Assembly: GCF_009762775.1 (NCBI RefSeq)
Contig: NZ_CP046401.1
Span: 6,088,001-6,152,000 of the forward strand
DNA: 64,000 bases
Direction: 5' to 3'
Origin: Maribellus comscasis
Lineage (GTDB): Bacteria > Bacteroidota > Bacteroidia > Bacteroidales > Prolixibacteraceae
Shown: positions 26,943-37,529 of the stretch, piece by piece
How positions within the stretch are numbered: the first letter of the stretch is position 1
Layout of the letters: each line of letters opens with the position of its first letter
The notes under the pieces: generated by a model
The model's database searches: none
The model's input: only the letters and a program-made list of their open reading frames with translations
Told to the model about the DNA's origin: nothing
Made by a program: the position numbers and the translations under genes

Positions 26943-28450
26943 ACTTCAGCCTGCTTTCCCCCTTGCCTTTTAAATGCCTTTTTTGCAATCATAAAAAGGA
27001 TAAAGGCAAAACTCAACACAATCAGAATATTCCCTGTTTTGGCATAAATGGTTGTTACAGACTGTACCGGTATTTCAGCATAAAGGATTTTTTCATTCGA
27101 ATGAAAAGTATTTAAAGAAGCGATGGAGTTTCCCATGTAATCGTAGGCTGCAGTCAATCCCTTGCCGTTTGCCCTAAGCAATGAAAAACCAAACTGAATG
27201 GCTTCCAGACACGCCATTTCGGAGTGCAGAGGCGTTATTCCAGGCCAATCAAATGAAGGAACCAGCAGGATGTCAATGTTTTGTTTTCCGGTTTGTTTAA
27301 TGTAAGCAGGCATGTCCAAATCGGCACAAATAACATTGCCAATTTTTCCGTATTTGGTTTGGATTGAAGGAATTTGAAAAATTCCGTTGTTAACTATTGG
27401 TGTTTCTGCATAAGGATGAAGATAGGATTTTATATATTCCCAAACCACATTGCCGTCGGGAGAAATCAGAATACTTTTGTTGTTAAACGGCTTTTGATTG
27501 GATTGTACTGATTCTTCCAAAAAAGCAATCAAAACATAAACTTGTTCTTTTAAACAAAAAGACTGCATTTCGGTCAGAAGCTTTTGTTTCTGTTCCTGGT
27601 TTAAAACAAAAGCAATTTCATTCCATACAATGATTTTCGCTCCCCGCTTTGAAGCCTCTTTGGTCCGGTCAATGAGTGTGTTTACCTTTTCAGGAGCGGA
27701 GAAAAGCTCAGAAGGAAGTTTGGCGCTGTAATCGTTTGCCAGAGTTTTTATGGTTTCCTCATTGTTTTCCACGATTTTATGAATATCGGTATCACTGATA
27801 ACTGCCGCAACTTTTACGGTTTTTTTATTTGGTGAATACTGAGTTTTACGAATAAGTCCGAATAGGACAACAAGGAGAAAGATACCGCCGTATATAAGGC
27901 CTGCTATGTATATTTTACGGCGTTTATTTTTATTCTCAATGAGCCAGTTCAGCACCGAAGCAAACCAAACGACTAAAAATGAAATACCAAAAGTGCCTGT
28001 AACAGAACTCAATTGCAATAAGGACTTAAATTCAAACTGGGTGTGTGCAATGCTTCCCCATGTTCCGATAGCAAAACTCATAAAGTATTCAACCAGAATA
28101 ACTGCTGACGGAAATATCAGGCTGGTATAAAAAGGGCTGTTTTTTTTGTATAAAGCTTTGTCGGTAACATATGCAATTCCTGTAAGAAGCCCAAAACTTA
28201 CTCCGTTAAAAATATTAACTGTGGCTAAATGAAACAGGTTATTGCCGGTTTGAGAAATCATTCCCGAAACAACAAGAGTCAAAAAGAGAAGCAAGATCTC
28301 CATCCATTTTGCTTTTCGGGTAAACATCAACAAAAAAACCGGTGCTATCCATGCTGCAGTTCCAATGGTCCAGTTTATTCCGGCTAAAGTAATTGCAACT
28401 CCTCCCGCAAGAAGCAGAAATATTTTATTTATTGTTTTATGGCTCTTCAT
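26939..28450 (-). CDS. Apolipoprotein N-acyltransferase-like membrane nitrilase
   Basis: The 503-residue protein has about seven N-terminal membrane helices (residues 1-205) and a periplasmic carbon-nitrogen hydrolase domain (about 215-470). A final helix (about 475-495) completes the Lnt architecture. The triad is visible: Glu in WNEIAF, Lys in IKSYLHPY, Cys in NVICADLD. Lnt adds the third acyl chain to lipoproteins. Divergence from canonical Lnt in the membrane part leaves room for another acyl-transfer role. Its stop overlaps the convergent LysM gene by 4 nt. Confidence 0.75.
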   Translation of the reverse strand: MKSHKTINKIFLLLAGGVAITLAGINWTIGTAAWIAPVFLLMFTRKAKWMEILLLFLTLVVSGMISQTGNNLFHLATVNIFNGVSFGLLTGIAYVTDKALYKKNSPFYTSLIFPSAVILVEYFMSFAIGTWGSIAHTQFEFKSLLQLSSVTGTFGISFLVVWFASVLNWLIENKNKRRKIYIAGLIYGGIFLLVVLFGLIRKTQYSPNKKTVKVAAVISDTDIHKIVENNEETIKTLANDYSAKLPSELFSAPEKVNTLIDRTKEASKRGAKIIVWNEIAFVLNQEQKQKLLTEMQSFCLKEQVYVLIAFLEESVQSNQKPFNNKSILISPDGNVVWEYIKSYLHPYAETPIVNNGIFQIPSIQTKYGKIGNVICADLDMPAYIKQTGKQNIDILLVPSFDWPGITPLHSEMACLEAIQFGFSLLRANGKGLTAAYDYMGNSIASLNTFHSNEKILYAEIPVQSVTTIYAKTGNILIVLSFAFILFMIAKKAFKRQGGKQAEV

Positions 28451-28510
28451 TTTTGTTTTTTAGTTCATTCAAAATAAATTAAAAGCAAACATAGCTTTTG
28501 GAATTATTCT

Positions 28511-28518
28511 TATTTTTG
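28511..28518 (+). promoter_or_regulatory. -7 box for the LuxR-type regulator
   Basis: TATTTTTG matches TAnnTTTG, 56 nt before the ATG at 28575. Confidence 0.4.
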
Positions 28519-28574
28519 ATTGCAAAATTATGTTCCCTGATTATTGCAGGAAATAGTGAATTATCATCAATTTT

Positions 28575-29351
28575 ATGAAAAGGCGTGCAGAACAAATAGA
28601 AGCAGAACTACTTCGGAATATGGAAACACATCGATGTGCGGTTGCCGAGGAGGATTATGAGCGAATTGCGCCTAAAATTGATTTACTGCAACGTTTAGCT
28701 GAGGCAGAGCGTTCGCTGTTTGCTGTATTTGACATGAATAAGAAAAATTATCTTCTGGAAAGCCCGGAGCAAAAGCGCTTATTTGGGAGCAGTAATATTG
28801 ATAGGGAGGGGAAATATAATTCCGATTCGACCTACCGGAATATTCATCCTGATGATTTTGCTTTTGTGCTGGAAACCGACCTTTTGATTTATCGTTTTTA
28901 TTCTCAGCTTCAGCCGGCAGAAAAAAGGAATTATAAACTTATTTATGATTTCAGGGTGAAAGATACCGATGGTTTTTACCGGCGTTACATGCACCAATCC
29001 ATTATTCTGGAACTTGACAAAAACGGAAAAGCCTGGCTTTCGCTGGTCATTACCGATTTGTTGCCTGAAAAAGCAGGAAATTACCAACCCCAGAGAAGAC
29101 TGATTAACATAAAAAACGGAAAGCTGTATTTGTTTACTGATGATGAAAACAATTCGCCAGGTTTGCTTACCAAAAGGGAAAAAGAGATTTTACATTTAAT
29201 TTCCCGTGGTTACGATAGTAAAAGTATATCTGACAAATTGTTTATTAGCGTAAACACCGTAAATAATCACCGCCAGAATATTCTTCGGAAAACCAGAACG
29301 GAAAATACTACCCAGGCTGTTTTGTATTGCAAGAGGTTAGGGATTATCTAG
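28575..29351 (+). CDS. LuxR-family transcriptional regulator with PAS-like N-terminus
   Basis: The 258-residue protein has a LuxR (GerE) helix-turn-helix at residues of about 195-255 (LTKREKEILHLISRGYDSKS, then TVNNHRQNILRK). The N-terminal half (about 35-165) resembles a PAS fold. No phosphoacceptor receiver domain is visible, so it probably senses a ligand directly. It lies between two nitrilase-family genes and ends 8 nt inside the convergent one. The target is unknown. Confidence 0.8.
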   Translation: MKRRAEQIEAELLRNMETHRCAVAEEDYERIAPKIDLLQRLAEAERSLFAVFDMNKKNYLLESPEQKRLFGSSNIDREGKYNSDSTYRNIHPDDFAFVLETDLLIYRFYSQLQPAEKRNYKLIYDFRVKDTDGFYRRYMHQSIILELDKNGKAWLSLVITDLLPEKAGNYQPQRRLINIKNGKLYLFTDDENNSPGLLTKREKEILHLISRGYDSKSISDKLFISVNTVNNHRQNILRKTRTENTTQAVLYCKRLGII

Positions 29352-30081
29352 GAATTATTTTCTCCTTCCAATTTTCTCCCTTTTTTTCAATGAATAGTAT
29401 TCCCTGCTCGGAGCCGTTTAAGCTAGCCACAAGCTCCCCTTTTTTGTTCCAGAATGCGCTTTCCCCGCCACCGGAAAGCCCATAGGGACAACCGGCAAAG
29501 TTTGACATCAGTACATTAATCGATTGTGTTTTTGCATAGCCGGAGAGTATTAAGTGTGCTTTTGTCATCTCATGAGGTTCAAAAAATATTCCTGCCATGT
29601 AAATTGTAGCACCCATTTTTTTTGCGTTCTCTGGATGTTGTGGATTATTTATATCGGCACAGATCGCGAGCGAAAACTGTTCGTCTTCGATTTTAATTTG
29701 CGGATTATGGTCTGCTGAGGCAGCAAAATAATTATTCTCTTCACCGTGTAAAAACTGTTTGGTGTAAACTGAAATCGTTTCGTCGGGTTGTATTACAAAT
29801 GCACCAATATATAAATTGTTGGCCATCAGAACCGGAGCTCCGGCAACCACAACAATTTGATTTTTTGCGGATAATCTCCTTAATTTATCTAGTCTTTTGT
29901 CATTGGGTTCAAAAGCAAATTCTCCGGCTCTTTCTCGTTCGTATCCGCTAATCGACAATTCAGGAAACAAAAGTAAATCAGCACCGTTCCTGGCAGCTAA
30001 TTCAATTAGCCTGTAGTGGGCAAGTAAATTTTTATTAATGTCAAATCTTGTAGGTCTGGTTTGGGCTGATGCAATTATCAT
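29344..30081 (-). CDS. Carbon-nitrogen hydrolase (nitrilase superfamily)
   Basis: The 245-residue cytoplasmic protein has the Glu-Lys-Cys triad in LLFPELSISGY, TKQFLHGEE and AICADINNP. It would hydrolyse an amide or nitrile. The length is normal for a single-domain omega-amidase-like member. The substrate cannot be predicted. Confidence 0.85.
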   Translation of the reverse strand: MIIASAQTRPTRFDINKNLLAHYRLIELAARNGADLLLFPELSISGYERERAGEFAFEPNDKRLDKLRRLSAKNQIVVVAGAPVLMANNLYIGAFVIQPDETISVYTKQFLHGEENNYFAASADHNPQIKIEDEQFSLAICADINNPQHPENAKKMGATIYMAGIFFEPHEMTKAHLILSGYAKTQSINVLMSNFAGCPYGLSGGGESAFWNKKGELVASLNGSEQGILFIEKKGENWKEKIIPR

Positions 30082-30357
30082 TTTTTGCTCAAATTTAGTT
30101 TGTAACTGGCATTTTTTACTTTCACATATTTTTAATGAAAGAATATCGAAATCATTTCTTATTTAATCTTTTAATTTCACCAGCACTGTTTCTGTAATAA
30201 TACTACGATATGCTTTTTGGTAATGAAAGTCCAAAATGTTGTCCTCTTCAAGCTTTGTTTTTACAAATTTGACTAAATCCCTTATGATTGAACTGGTCTA
30301 ATATTTTTTTATAATTATTAAAATTTTTGCATAAATCAGAATAACGTTTTTAAAATT
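30082..30357. other. AT-rich intergenic region
   Basis: 276 nt between two minus-strand genes. I see no ORF, RNA structure or repeat that I can support. Confidence 0.4.
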
Positions 30358-31581
30358 TTATATTCCAAATTCTTTAAAAGTCCTTTTAATGATACCGATG
30401 GCATCCATCAGTTGCTCTTCGGTAATAACCAGTGGCGGAGTAAACCGTATAATATGCTCGTGTGTAGGTTTGGCAATCAGTCCGTTTTCTTTTAATCCAA
30501 GGCACACATCCCAGGCCGTTTTGTCGTTGGTTGGTCTTATTGCTACAGCATTCAGCAATCCTTTCCCGCGCACCATTTCAATCAGTGGCGAGTTAATAGC
30601 TTTCATTTCGGCTCTGAATATTTTCCCCAGTCTTTCTGCATTTTCAGCCAGTTTTTCATTCTGAAGCACATCGAGTGCGGTCATGGCCACTTTTGCTGCA
30701 ACCGGGTTTCCTCCGTAGGTACTTCCGTGTTCGCCCGGTTTGATGGTCAGCATAATTTCGTCGTCGGCCAGCACACAGGAAACGGGATACATTCCTCCTG
30801 AAAGTGCTTTTCCCAGCACCAGAATATCCGGGCGTACATCTTCATGGTTACAGGCCAGCATTTTTCCTGTACGTGCCAGTCCTGTCTGCACTTCGTCGGC
30901 TACAAACAGTACGTTGTATTTTTTACATAGCTCGGCGGCTTTTTTCAGGTAACCGTCTTCCGGAACATAAACGCCTGCTTCTGCCTGTATAGGTTCCACT
31001 AAAAAACCGGCAACATTCGGGGCCTGCAATTCCTTTTCGAGACGCTCAATGTCGTTGTAAGGAATATTTACAAATCCCGGTGTATAGGGCCCGTAATGAT
31101 TGTACGCATCCGGATCCGACGACATGGAAATAATGGTAATCGTACGGCCATGAAAATTACCATCGCAAACTACAATTTTAGCTTCGTTTGCCGGGACTCC
31201 CTTTACTTTGTATGCCCATTTGCGAACCAGTTTCAGTGCAGTTTCATCGGCCTCTGCACCTGAGTTCATCGGAAGCATTTTATCATAGCCAAACAGCTGC
31301 GTCATGTACTCTTCCCATTCGCCCAAAACATTGTTGTAAAATGCTCTCGATGTAAGTGCGAGTGTTTTTGATTGTTCAATCAGGGCCTCCGTAATTTTCG
31401 GATGACAATGCCCCTGGTTTACTGCAGAGTATGCGGCCAGAAAATCGTAATATTTTTTGCCTTCTACATCCCATACAAAAACACCTTCTCCCCGGGCTAA
31501 AACCACCGGCAGCGGATGATAATTGTGGGCACCAAATTTGTCTTCCTTTTTAATAAAATCCTGTGAAGTTAATGCTGTCAT
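30358..31581 (-). CDS. rocD: Ornithine aminotransferase
   Basis: The PLP enzyme is class III aminotransferase-like: [17 protein letters not shown] at the N-terminus, [27 protein letters not shown], and [14 protein letters not shown] with the PLP lysine. It converts ornithine to glutamate semialdehyde. I start it at the Met of MTALTSQDF (31581), 407 residues. An upstream in-frame ATG at 31656 would add 25 residues not expected in this family. Confidence 0.93.
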   Translation of the reverse strand: MTALTSQDFIKKEDKFGAHNYHPLPVVLARGEGVFVWDVEGKKYYDFLAAYSAVNQGHCHPKITEALIEQSKTLALTSRAFYNNVLGEWEEYMTQLFGYDKMLPMNSGAEADETALKLVRKWAYKVKGVPANEAKIVVCDGNFHGRTITIISMSSDPDAYNHYGPYTPGFVNIPYNDIERLEKELQAPNVAGFLVEPIQAEAGVYVPEDGYLKKAAELCKKYNVLFVADEVQTGLARTGKMLACNHEDVRPDILVLGKALSGGMYPVSCVLADDEIMLTIKPGEHGSTYGGNPVAAKVAMTALDVLQNEKLAENAERLGKIFRAEMKAINSPLIEMVRGKGLLNAVAIRPTNDKTAWDVCLGLKENGLIAKPTHEHIIRFTPPLVITEEQLMDAIGIIKRTFKEFGI

Positions 31582-31721
31582 GTCTTTTATTTTATTTTTT
31601 ACAGAATTACTATTTTCGTTCTCATTTTCAAAACATCCTGTGGTGTTAAAAAGCACTGAAACAGGCTAAGTTTTATCATTTTTTGTTCTTTATCAAATGT
31701 TAAAACAGCAACCGTTTGAAT

Positions 31722-33776
31722 TTATTTCCAGAACCGTATTATTAAAATCTCGGCAACAATAAAAAACAAGGCCAGTAAAATGCACCATTTCCATAATTGT
31801 TTGCCATTCTGAACTTCATCAAAAATATCTGAAAAATTACTTGTGACATCTTTAACAACGCTTGTATTTAAACCACTTGTTTCCGATAGGTTTTCCAGTT
31901 CGTTTGGTGTAAAATACCTCAAATCAGATTCGTTGCGATTATAATTAAACGCGATGGTTGAAATGGTTTCCCCATCGTTTTGAATCAAATAGTGACCGGC
32001 ATCACTGATTAAATCATTAAAATCAATCCGGGTACCCACACTGGTTACTGTTTTTTCCGGGATAAATTTTTCGCCTGAGTTCCGGTTTTCAATTTCGATG
32101 GTTGAGTTGAGATCAATTTTTTTATTTCGCGGAATATTGTAGGAGTTGTTTTCTCCGATTGTGTAAGAAATCGCCTGGTCGGGCATGCTGTTCAGAACGA
32201 TATTGTAAATGGTGGGTACAAACAGCGCATCGCGGGCAAAAGCTTCGTTTAAACTGTTTAAAGAAAAACCAAATACCCACAATTTACCATTCTCAACCGG
32301 TTCTGAAAAAAGAGCATTGTCTCCGTTGGGAAACCAGAGTAAACGGGTTGCCGCACTTCGTATATTTTCTTCAAATTTCAGATGCCCGTCAATCTCAGGA
32401 AGAATGGCATTTTCCTCTCTTTTTTGAAATACATCCTCGTAAAATTTGTTGTCAAAGTCAATCCCTGATATTTTTTGTGTCGTAGTATCTTTTCCTGTAA
32501 TCAGTTTGCTGTTAAACCTCGATAACAGGTTGTTATTCACAATCAGATCGTCGAGTCCGGGAAACAACACAACTGAAACACCATTCCTTGCCACCGTAGT
32601 CAATTCGTTTATAAAACCGCTTGTAAAATTATTGAGGTTAATCAGAAAAATGGCATTGTATTCCGGCAGCCGGCTCATTTGCATATTTTGCACATTCATC
32701 TCATCAAGCTGCACGTAATCATCTTCATTAAACAATGCAGCAATATAATTTAACCCTTCCTGCGACTTTGTGTCGTCACTGTATATGGCTAGTGCTTTGA
32801 GCTCTGGTTCTACATAATAGCTTAAAAACCAGTTATTATCGTATGTGAAGGGATAGTCGGTGATTTCAACTTTCCCCTGCTGCGACCCCGCTGAATTGTT
32901 GGTGTAAATTAAACTGGTTGTAATTTCATTTTGTGCAGCAACTGAGAAATTGGTTATCGATTTTACTGAGTCATTCAGAAATATTCTTAGCGGGAGATTT
33001 TGATAATCCTGGTTTGAACTGTTTTTTATTTTTACATAAATGGTCTCTTCCTGATTTAAGCGGTGAGCAGGAATTTCAACCCAGCAGGAATCGATATACA
33101 GGTTAGCCACTTCGTTAGGGACCAGGGGCAGGAAGTAGCTAAAAATATTTTCGTCGCGGAAATTTTCAACATCGGTAATACTTCGCTGGAAATCGGAAAT
33201 AAAATATAAATTTTTGTCGCTTTTTCCATCATCGTCCTGACTCTGATTTGAAAAGCGGTTGTAGATTAGTGAAAGCGGAACAAGATTGGGCGATGAATGA
33301 ATGCCTGAAACTTCCCGGATAAATTGTTCACGGTTAAAAATGTGTTGGTGTTTCGGTTCCAAATCGTTGGTAAATAGCCTGAATTTTGTTCCGGGAGGGT
33401 AGGCGAGCGCGATTTCAAGAGCTTTGTTTCTTGCCACTTCCAGCAATTGTCCCTGCTCCGAAAGTGCGTTCATACTAAACGAATTGTCTACATAAACTGC
33501 TACCAGTTGGCTCGTTTGCCTTTTTACCTCCTGATTGTTCGGAATGTAGGGTTGTGCAAATGCAAATACAAGGAAAACAATAGTGAGAATTCGCGCCAGC
33601 AGAATAAGCAGTTGTTTTATTTTTGACTTTTTCTGCGATTCTTTTTTTACATTTTTTAAAAAGCCAACATTGCTAAAATACACTGTTTTATATCGCCTGA
33701 AACTAAACAGGTGAATGATAATGGGAATGGCAACAGCCAGCAGTGCAAATAAAAATGTTGGGAAAAGAAAGTTCAT
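31722..33776 (-). CDS. BatA-domain/VWA membrane protein
   Basis: The 684-residue protein starts with the BatA N-terminal motif (FLFPTFLFALLAVAIPIIIHLF), a second helix near residues 58-75, a VWA-like domain (VAVYVDNSFSMNAL, a MIDAS-like motif) and a C-terminal helix. Such proteins occur in Bat operons linked to stress tolerance and MoxR ATPases, but neither MoxR nor other Bat genes are beside it. The role is unclear. Confidence 0.8.
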   Translation of the reverse strand: MNFLFPTFLFALLAVAIPIIIHLFSFRRYKTVYFSNVGFLKNVKKESQKKSKIKQLLILLARILTIVFLVFAFAQPYIPNNQEVKRQTSQLVAVYVDNSFSMNALSEQGQLLEVARNKALEIALAYPPGTKFRLFTNDLEPKHQHIFNREQFIREVSGIHSSPNLVPLSLIYNRFSNQSQDDDGKSDKNLYFISDFQRSITDVENFRDENIFSYFLPLVPNEVANLYIDSCWVEIPAHRLNQEETIYVKIKNSSNQDYQNLPLRIFLNDSVKSITNFSVAAQNEITTSLIYTNNSAGSQQGKVEITDYPFTYDNNWFLSYYVEPELKALAIYSDDTKSQEGLNYIAALFNEDDYVQLDEMNVQNMQMSRLPEYNAIFLINLNNFTSGFINELTTVARNGVSVVLFPGLDDLIVNNNLLSRFNSKLITGKDTTTQKISGIDFDNKFYEDVFQKREENAILPEIDGHLKFEENIRSAATRLLWFPNGDNALFSEPVENGKLWVFGFSLNSLNEAFARDALFVPTIYNIVLNSMPDQAISYTIGENNSYNIPRNKKIDLNSTIEIENRNSGEKFIPEKTVTSVGTRIDFNDLISDAGHYLIQNDGETISTIAFNYNRNESDLRYFTPNELENLSETSGLNTSVVKDVTSNFSDIFDEVQNGKQLWKWCILLALFFIVAEILIIRFWK

Positions 33777-33793
33777 ACCTGTTTAATCGTTTT

Positions 33794-34771
33794 TTAGTCC
33801 CTGAAAATTGCAACTTCTTTTTCACCCGACGATTTGATATAACCGCGAAACATTCCTTCGGTATTAAATTCCATCGCAATATTTCCTTTGGCATCCAATG
33901 CAATAACACCGCCGGTTCCCTGAAGTTCAGATAACTTTCTGATTTCTTCGCGGCAGGCTTTATCCACGCTCAGATTTTTATATTCCATCAGTGCTGAAAT
34001 ATCACGTGCAAAAGCAAGTCGGATATAATATTCACCATGACCAGTGCAGGAAATCGCACATGTTTTATTGTTGGCATAGGTTCCGGCACCAATAACCGGT
34101 GAATCGCCAATGCGGCCATATTTTTTATTTGTCATTCCTCCGGTTGAGGTTCCGGCACAAATATTTCCGTGGGTATCCAGAACGGCGCAACCAACGGTTC
34201 CGTGGTTGTCATTTACAGAACGTTCGCGTTCGTGTTTTTGCAATTGCTTCAATGACTTGTACCGTGATTCAGTGTAAAAATACTTGTTGTCAACCATTTC
34301 CAAACCTTGTTTTTTTGCGAACGCTGAGGCACCCTTTCCACTTAAAAAAACATGCACTGAATTGTTCATCACTTCACGTGCTGCCCGAATTGGATTTTTT
34401 ATATCCTGAACACCGGCAACTGCACCGGCGTTTAAAGTTGCTCCGTCCATAATTGAGGCGTCCAGTTCGTTTTTCCCTTCTGAAGTAAAAACGGCACCTT
34501 TCCCGGCATTAAACAAAGGTGAGTTCTCCATTACCTGAATAACTTCCACAACCACATCCTGCGCTGCTTTTCCTTCCTTCAAAAGTTGCTCCCCTAAGTT
34601 TAGTGCCTCTTCCAGTTTATCGAAGTATTTTTTTTGTGCTTCTTCATTCTCTTTTAGACCTCCCATTACACCTGCACCACCATGAATAACAATGGCATAT
34701 TTTTCCTGTGAAAAAATGGTTGTGCTTATACACAATAAAAGTACAAAAATCAAAAACTTGTATGTTTTCAT
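33794..34771 (-). CDS. Isoaspartyl peptidase / L-asparaginase (Ntn-hydrolase)
   Basis: About 325 residues from the preferred start at 34771, where a Sec signal begins (MKTYKFLIFVLLLCIS). HGGAGVMGG, then HGTVGCAVLD with the autocatalytic Thr, then GRIGDSPVIGAGTYAN are the family motifs. The precursor self-cleaves at that Thr. It removes beta-aspartyl residues or hydrolyses asparagine, here in the periplasm. The ATG at 34867 would add a charged extension and hide the signal peptide. Confidence 0.9.
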   Translation of the reverse strand: MKTYKFLIFVLLLCISTTIFSQEKYAIVIHGGAGVMGGLKENEEAQKKYFDKLEEALNLGEQLLKEGKAAQDVVVEVIQVMENSPLFNAGKGAVFTSEGKNELDASIMDGATLNAGAVAGVQDIKNPIRAAREVMNNSVHVFLSGKGASAFAKKQGLEMVDNKYFYTESRYKSLKQLQKHERERSVNDNHGTVGCAVLDTHGNICAGTSTGGMTNKKYGRIGDSPVIGAGTYANNKTCAISCTGHGEYYIRLAFARDISALMEYKNLSVDKACREEIRKLSELQGTGGVIALDAKGNIAMEFNTEGMFRGYIKSSGEKEVAIFRD

Positions 34772-34920
34772 CGGTTTTTTCTTTTGAGTATACAAAAATG
34801 AAATAATATGTTGAAATGGAGATAAAATAATTGAAATTCTTTTTAACGGTTGCTTTTTAGATTTCAATTTTTATTTGGATGTTGTTCTTTTTAAAATGCA
34901 CAGAGTAGAAATATAAATAG

Positions 34921-34928
34921 TAGTTTTG
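34921..34928 (+). promoter_or_regulatory. Possible -7 box upstream of the CarH-like gene
   Basis: TAGTTTTG matches TAnnTTTG, 87 nt before the ATG at 35016. No -33 element is visible. Confidence 0.3.
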
Positions 34929-35015
34929 TTTATATTTTATTTGTAAAACTTTAAACAAAAAAGACTTTAGTGTGTTTGAACGGTAAATTTCAGTTTACAT
35001 AAAAAGACGAGTAAA

Positions 35016-35894
35016 ATGAATACATCGGGCTATTCGATAAAAGATTTGGAAGTTCTTTCAGGAATAAAAGCGCACACAATCCGGATTTGGGAAAAACGAT
35101 ACAATTTACTGGAGCCGGAGCGTACGGATACAAACATCAGGTATTATTCCGATGAAGATTTGCGGAAAATATTAAATGTTTCGATGCTCGTGCGAAATGG
35201 TTACAAAATATCGAAAGTTGCCGGCTGGAATGACGAGCAGGTAAAAAGTACGGTGTTGCAGGTGGCTGAAGTAAAAGTTTCGGAATCGGATTATATCGAT
35301 CAGCTGATAATTTACATGTTGAACTTTGACAATCGGGGCTTTGTAAAATTAACAAATGAAATCATCAGGGAGCTTGGCTTTGAAGAAGCCGTTGTAAAAG
35401 TCTTTTTTAATCTTTTTATGAGAATTGGGACCTATTGGCAGGTAGGAACAATTTTTCCCGCACAGGAACATTTTGTATCCCAGATAATCAGACAAAAGCT
35501 AATTGTTGAGATTGATCGCCTGGAAAATAATTACATTAAAGACGCTACTGTTTTGCTCTATCTTCCTGAAAATGAACTTCACGAATTAAGTCTTCTGTTT
35601 TATTATTATTTTGCCAAAGAAATCGGTTACAATACCATTTATTTGGGTCAATCAGTTCCGTTTGACGACCTGAGTAAAATTGCGGGGCAAATGGAAATTG
35701 ATTATGTTTTTACAGCTTTTATCAATTCAATTCCCAAAGAAGAGATGGAGGACTACCTTGAACGATTAAAACAGCTTTTTGTAAAACAGAAGATATTTAT
35801 TACAGGAGGTCAGGTTAATAATCACAATCCGAAATTACCACGCAACATAAAAGTGGTGAAAAATTACCAGGAATTCAGGCGTTTTATCCGTTGA
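35016..35894 (+). CDS. MerR-type regulator with cobalamin-binding domain (CarH/LitR-like)
   Basis: The 292-residue protein has an N-terminal MerR helix-turn-helix (YSIKDLEVLSGIKAHTIRIWEKRY), a helical domain and a C-terminal B12-binding Rossmann domain. WQVGTIFPAQEH fits W-x9-EH, the motif that holds 5'-deoxyadenosylcobalamin in CarH. NELHELS carries the axial His, and ITGG lies near the end. CarH-type proteins repress promoters in the dark and release them when light destroys AdoCbl. The Gly of E-x-H-x-x-G is Ser here. No carotenoid or photolyase gene is adjacent in the window, so the target is distant or different. Confidence 0.85.
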   Translation: MNTSGYSIKDLEVLSGIKAHTIRIWEKRYNLLEPERTDTNIRYYSDEDLRKILNVSMLVRNGYKISKVAGWNDEQVKSTVLQVAEVKVSESDYIDQLIIYMLNFDNRGFVKLTNEIIRELGFEEAVVKVFFNLFMRIGTYWQVGTIFPAQEHFVSQIIRQKLIVEIDRLENNYIKDATVLLYLPENELHELSLLFYYYFAKEIGYNTIYLGQSVPFDDLSKIAGQMEIDYVFTAFINSIPKEEMEDYLERLKQLFVKQKIFITGGQVNNHNPKLPRNIKVVKNYQEFRRFIR

Positions 35895-36071
35895 AAGTTT
35901 ATCATATTGATAAAAGAGTATTGTTTTGAGAACAAAAAATCGTACAGAATGGCTGTTCTGAAAAATGAATATTCAGTTTAATTAAATTTTTTTCGTGGCC
36001 TGCTATGGCAACGGTCAATTTTTAAAGATCTTTTTTGTCGCAAAAAACTTTCAGATTAAATTCTTTCTTTT

Positions 36072-37529
36072 TTAGTTTTTGCTTTTTAATTCCAGAAATT
36101 TGTCAACACACAACGGAATCTCATCGCGGTAATGAGTGACAAAAATTAACGTTTTACCGGGTTGTTTACAAAAAGAATCAATAACCGCAGTACATTTTTG
36201 TTTGTTCTTTTCATCGAGGCCGTTAAAGGGTTCGTCAAGAATTAGCAGAGCCGGATTTTTCACCAGTGCTCGGGCAAACAATACCATTTGTTGTTCTCCC
36301 GATGAAATGTCCCCCAGATTACGATGGGCTAACTCGCTTAAAGAAAGCTCTTCCAATACATGAAGTGCCGCCTGCTCCTGTTTATTACTGCATTTTTTGT
36401 AAAGACCGATGCTGTCATAAAATCCGGATTCTACGATTTTAATACATGGTACATTTTTAGGATAACAGAGTGCCATTTCAAACGAAATATATCCGATATG
36501 TTTTTTTATGTCCCAGATACTTTCACCACTTCCACGTTTCCGGTCAAACAGTGCCAGCTTTTTTGCATAAGCCCGCGGATTGTCGGCAAAAATATAACTC
36601 AGCAATGTTGACTTTCCGGAACCGTTGGGCCCAAGTAAAGCCCATTTCTCGCCAACTTTTATTTCCCAGTTAATGTCGGAGTTAATGTGAACATCGCCAT
36701 AGGAAATTTCAATATCATCCATTTGCACAACCTGCTCGTATTTTGGGGATTTTGTCTGCGGAATTTTTCCCCAGTTTATGAGGGGCTTTTTTTCCGGCGG
36801 GAATTGATTTTTGCTGCCCGGTGTAAAATTTTCAATTTTTTGAGTTCGTATAATTCCCTGTGTATTTATTTCCAGAATATTTGTGGTACAGGCCGGCATT
36901 TTTTCAACCGACGGAACCAGAAAAATCAGCTGAATACCATTTTCCCTTAAAAGCGGGAAAGCAGTATTGATTTGATTTCGCGCATTTTTGTCAAGCCCGA
37001 TATAAGGATTTTCAAAAATTATCATCCGTGGTTTTTCAGAAAGAATTTTTGCGATAACTAATTTACGCTGTTCGCCGTTTGATAAACTAATTATCCTTCG
37101 ATCCAGAAGATTGCCAATACCCAGCATTTCAACTGCTTCCTTTGTTTCCGTTTTATTTAAGTCAAAAAGTTCAGATACAAATGGCGCCAAATCGGCATCC
37201 TGGCTGTTGAATCGCTGCTGATAATATCTTCCTCTAAAATTAGTAACAGCGTTTATGGTTTCAAAACTAATATGGCTGATGTATTTTCCCGGCCACAAAA
37301 ATTCATCTTTGTTATTTCTTTTTATTTCTTCAAAGTAATGGTACTCAATACTTCCTTCTCCAATTCTTTTTTTACCCAATAAAATATTGGCAAGCAAAGA
37401 TTTTCCACTTCCGTTGTTTCCAAGAACTGTCCATATTTCACCGGCGTTGATTTCCCAGTTTACAGGCGATGAAAAAGAATTCCCGGTATGAAGTGGCAAA
37501 ACTTTCTGTAGAGAAATAAAAGGTTTCAT
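36072..37529 (-). CDS. Tandem ABC ATPase (ModF/PhrA-like)
   Basis: The 485-residue cytoplasmic protein has two ABC domains. Domain 1: Walker A GNNGSGKS, signature LSNGEQRK, Walker B MIIFENP. Domain 2: Walker A GPNGSGKST, signature ISSGEQQM, Walker B LLILDEP. There is no membrane part. The best-known relative is ModF, linked to molybdate uptake, and its role remains poorly defined. No mod genes are nearby. Confidence 0.85.
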   Translation of the reverse strand: MKPFISLQKVLPLHTGNSFSSPVNWEINAGEIWTVLGNNGSGKSLLANILLGKKRIGEGSIEYHYFEEIKRNNKDEFLWPGKYISHISFETINAVTNFRGRYYQQRFNSQDADLAPFVSELFDLNKTETKEAVEMLGIGNLLDRRIISLSNGEQRKLVIAKILSEKPRMIIFENPYIGLDKNARNQINTAFPLLRENGIQLIFLVPSVEKMPACTTNILEINTQGIIRTQKIENFTPGSKNQFPPEKKPLINWGKIPQTKSPKYEQVVQMDDIEISYGDVHINSDINWEIKVGEKWALLGPNGSGKSTLLSYIFADNPRAYAKKLALFDRKRGSGESIWDIKKHIGYISFEMALCYPKNVPCIKIVESGFYDSIGLYKKCSNKQEQAALHVLEELSLSELAHRNLGDISSGEQQMVLFARALVKNPALLILDEPFNGLDEKNKQKCTAVIDSFCKQPGKTLIFVTHYRDEIPLCVDKFLELKSKN

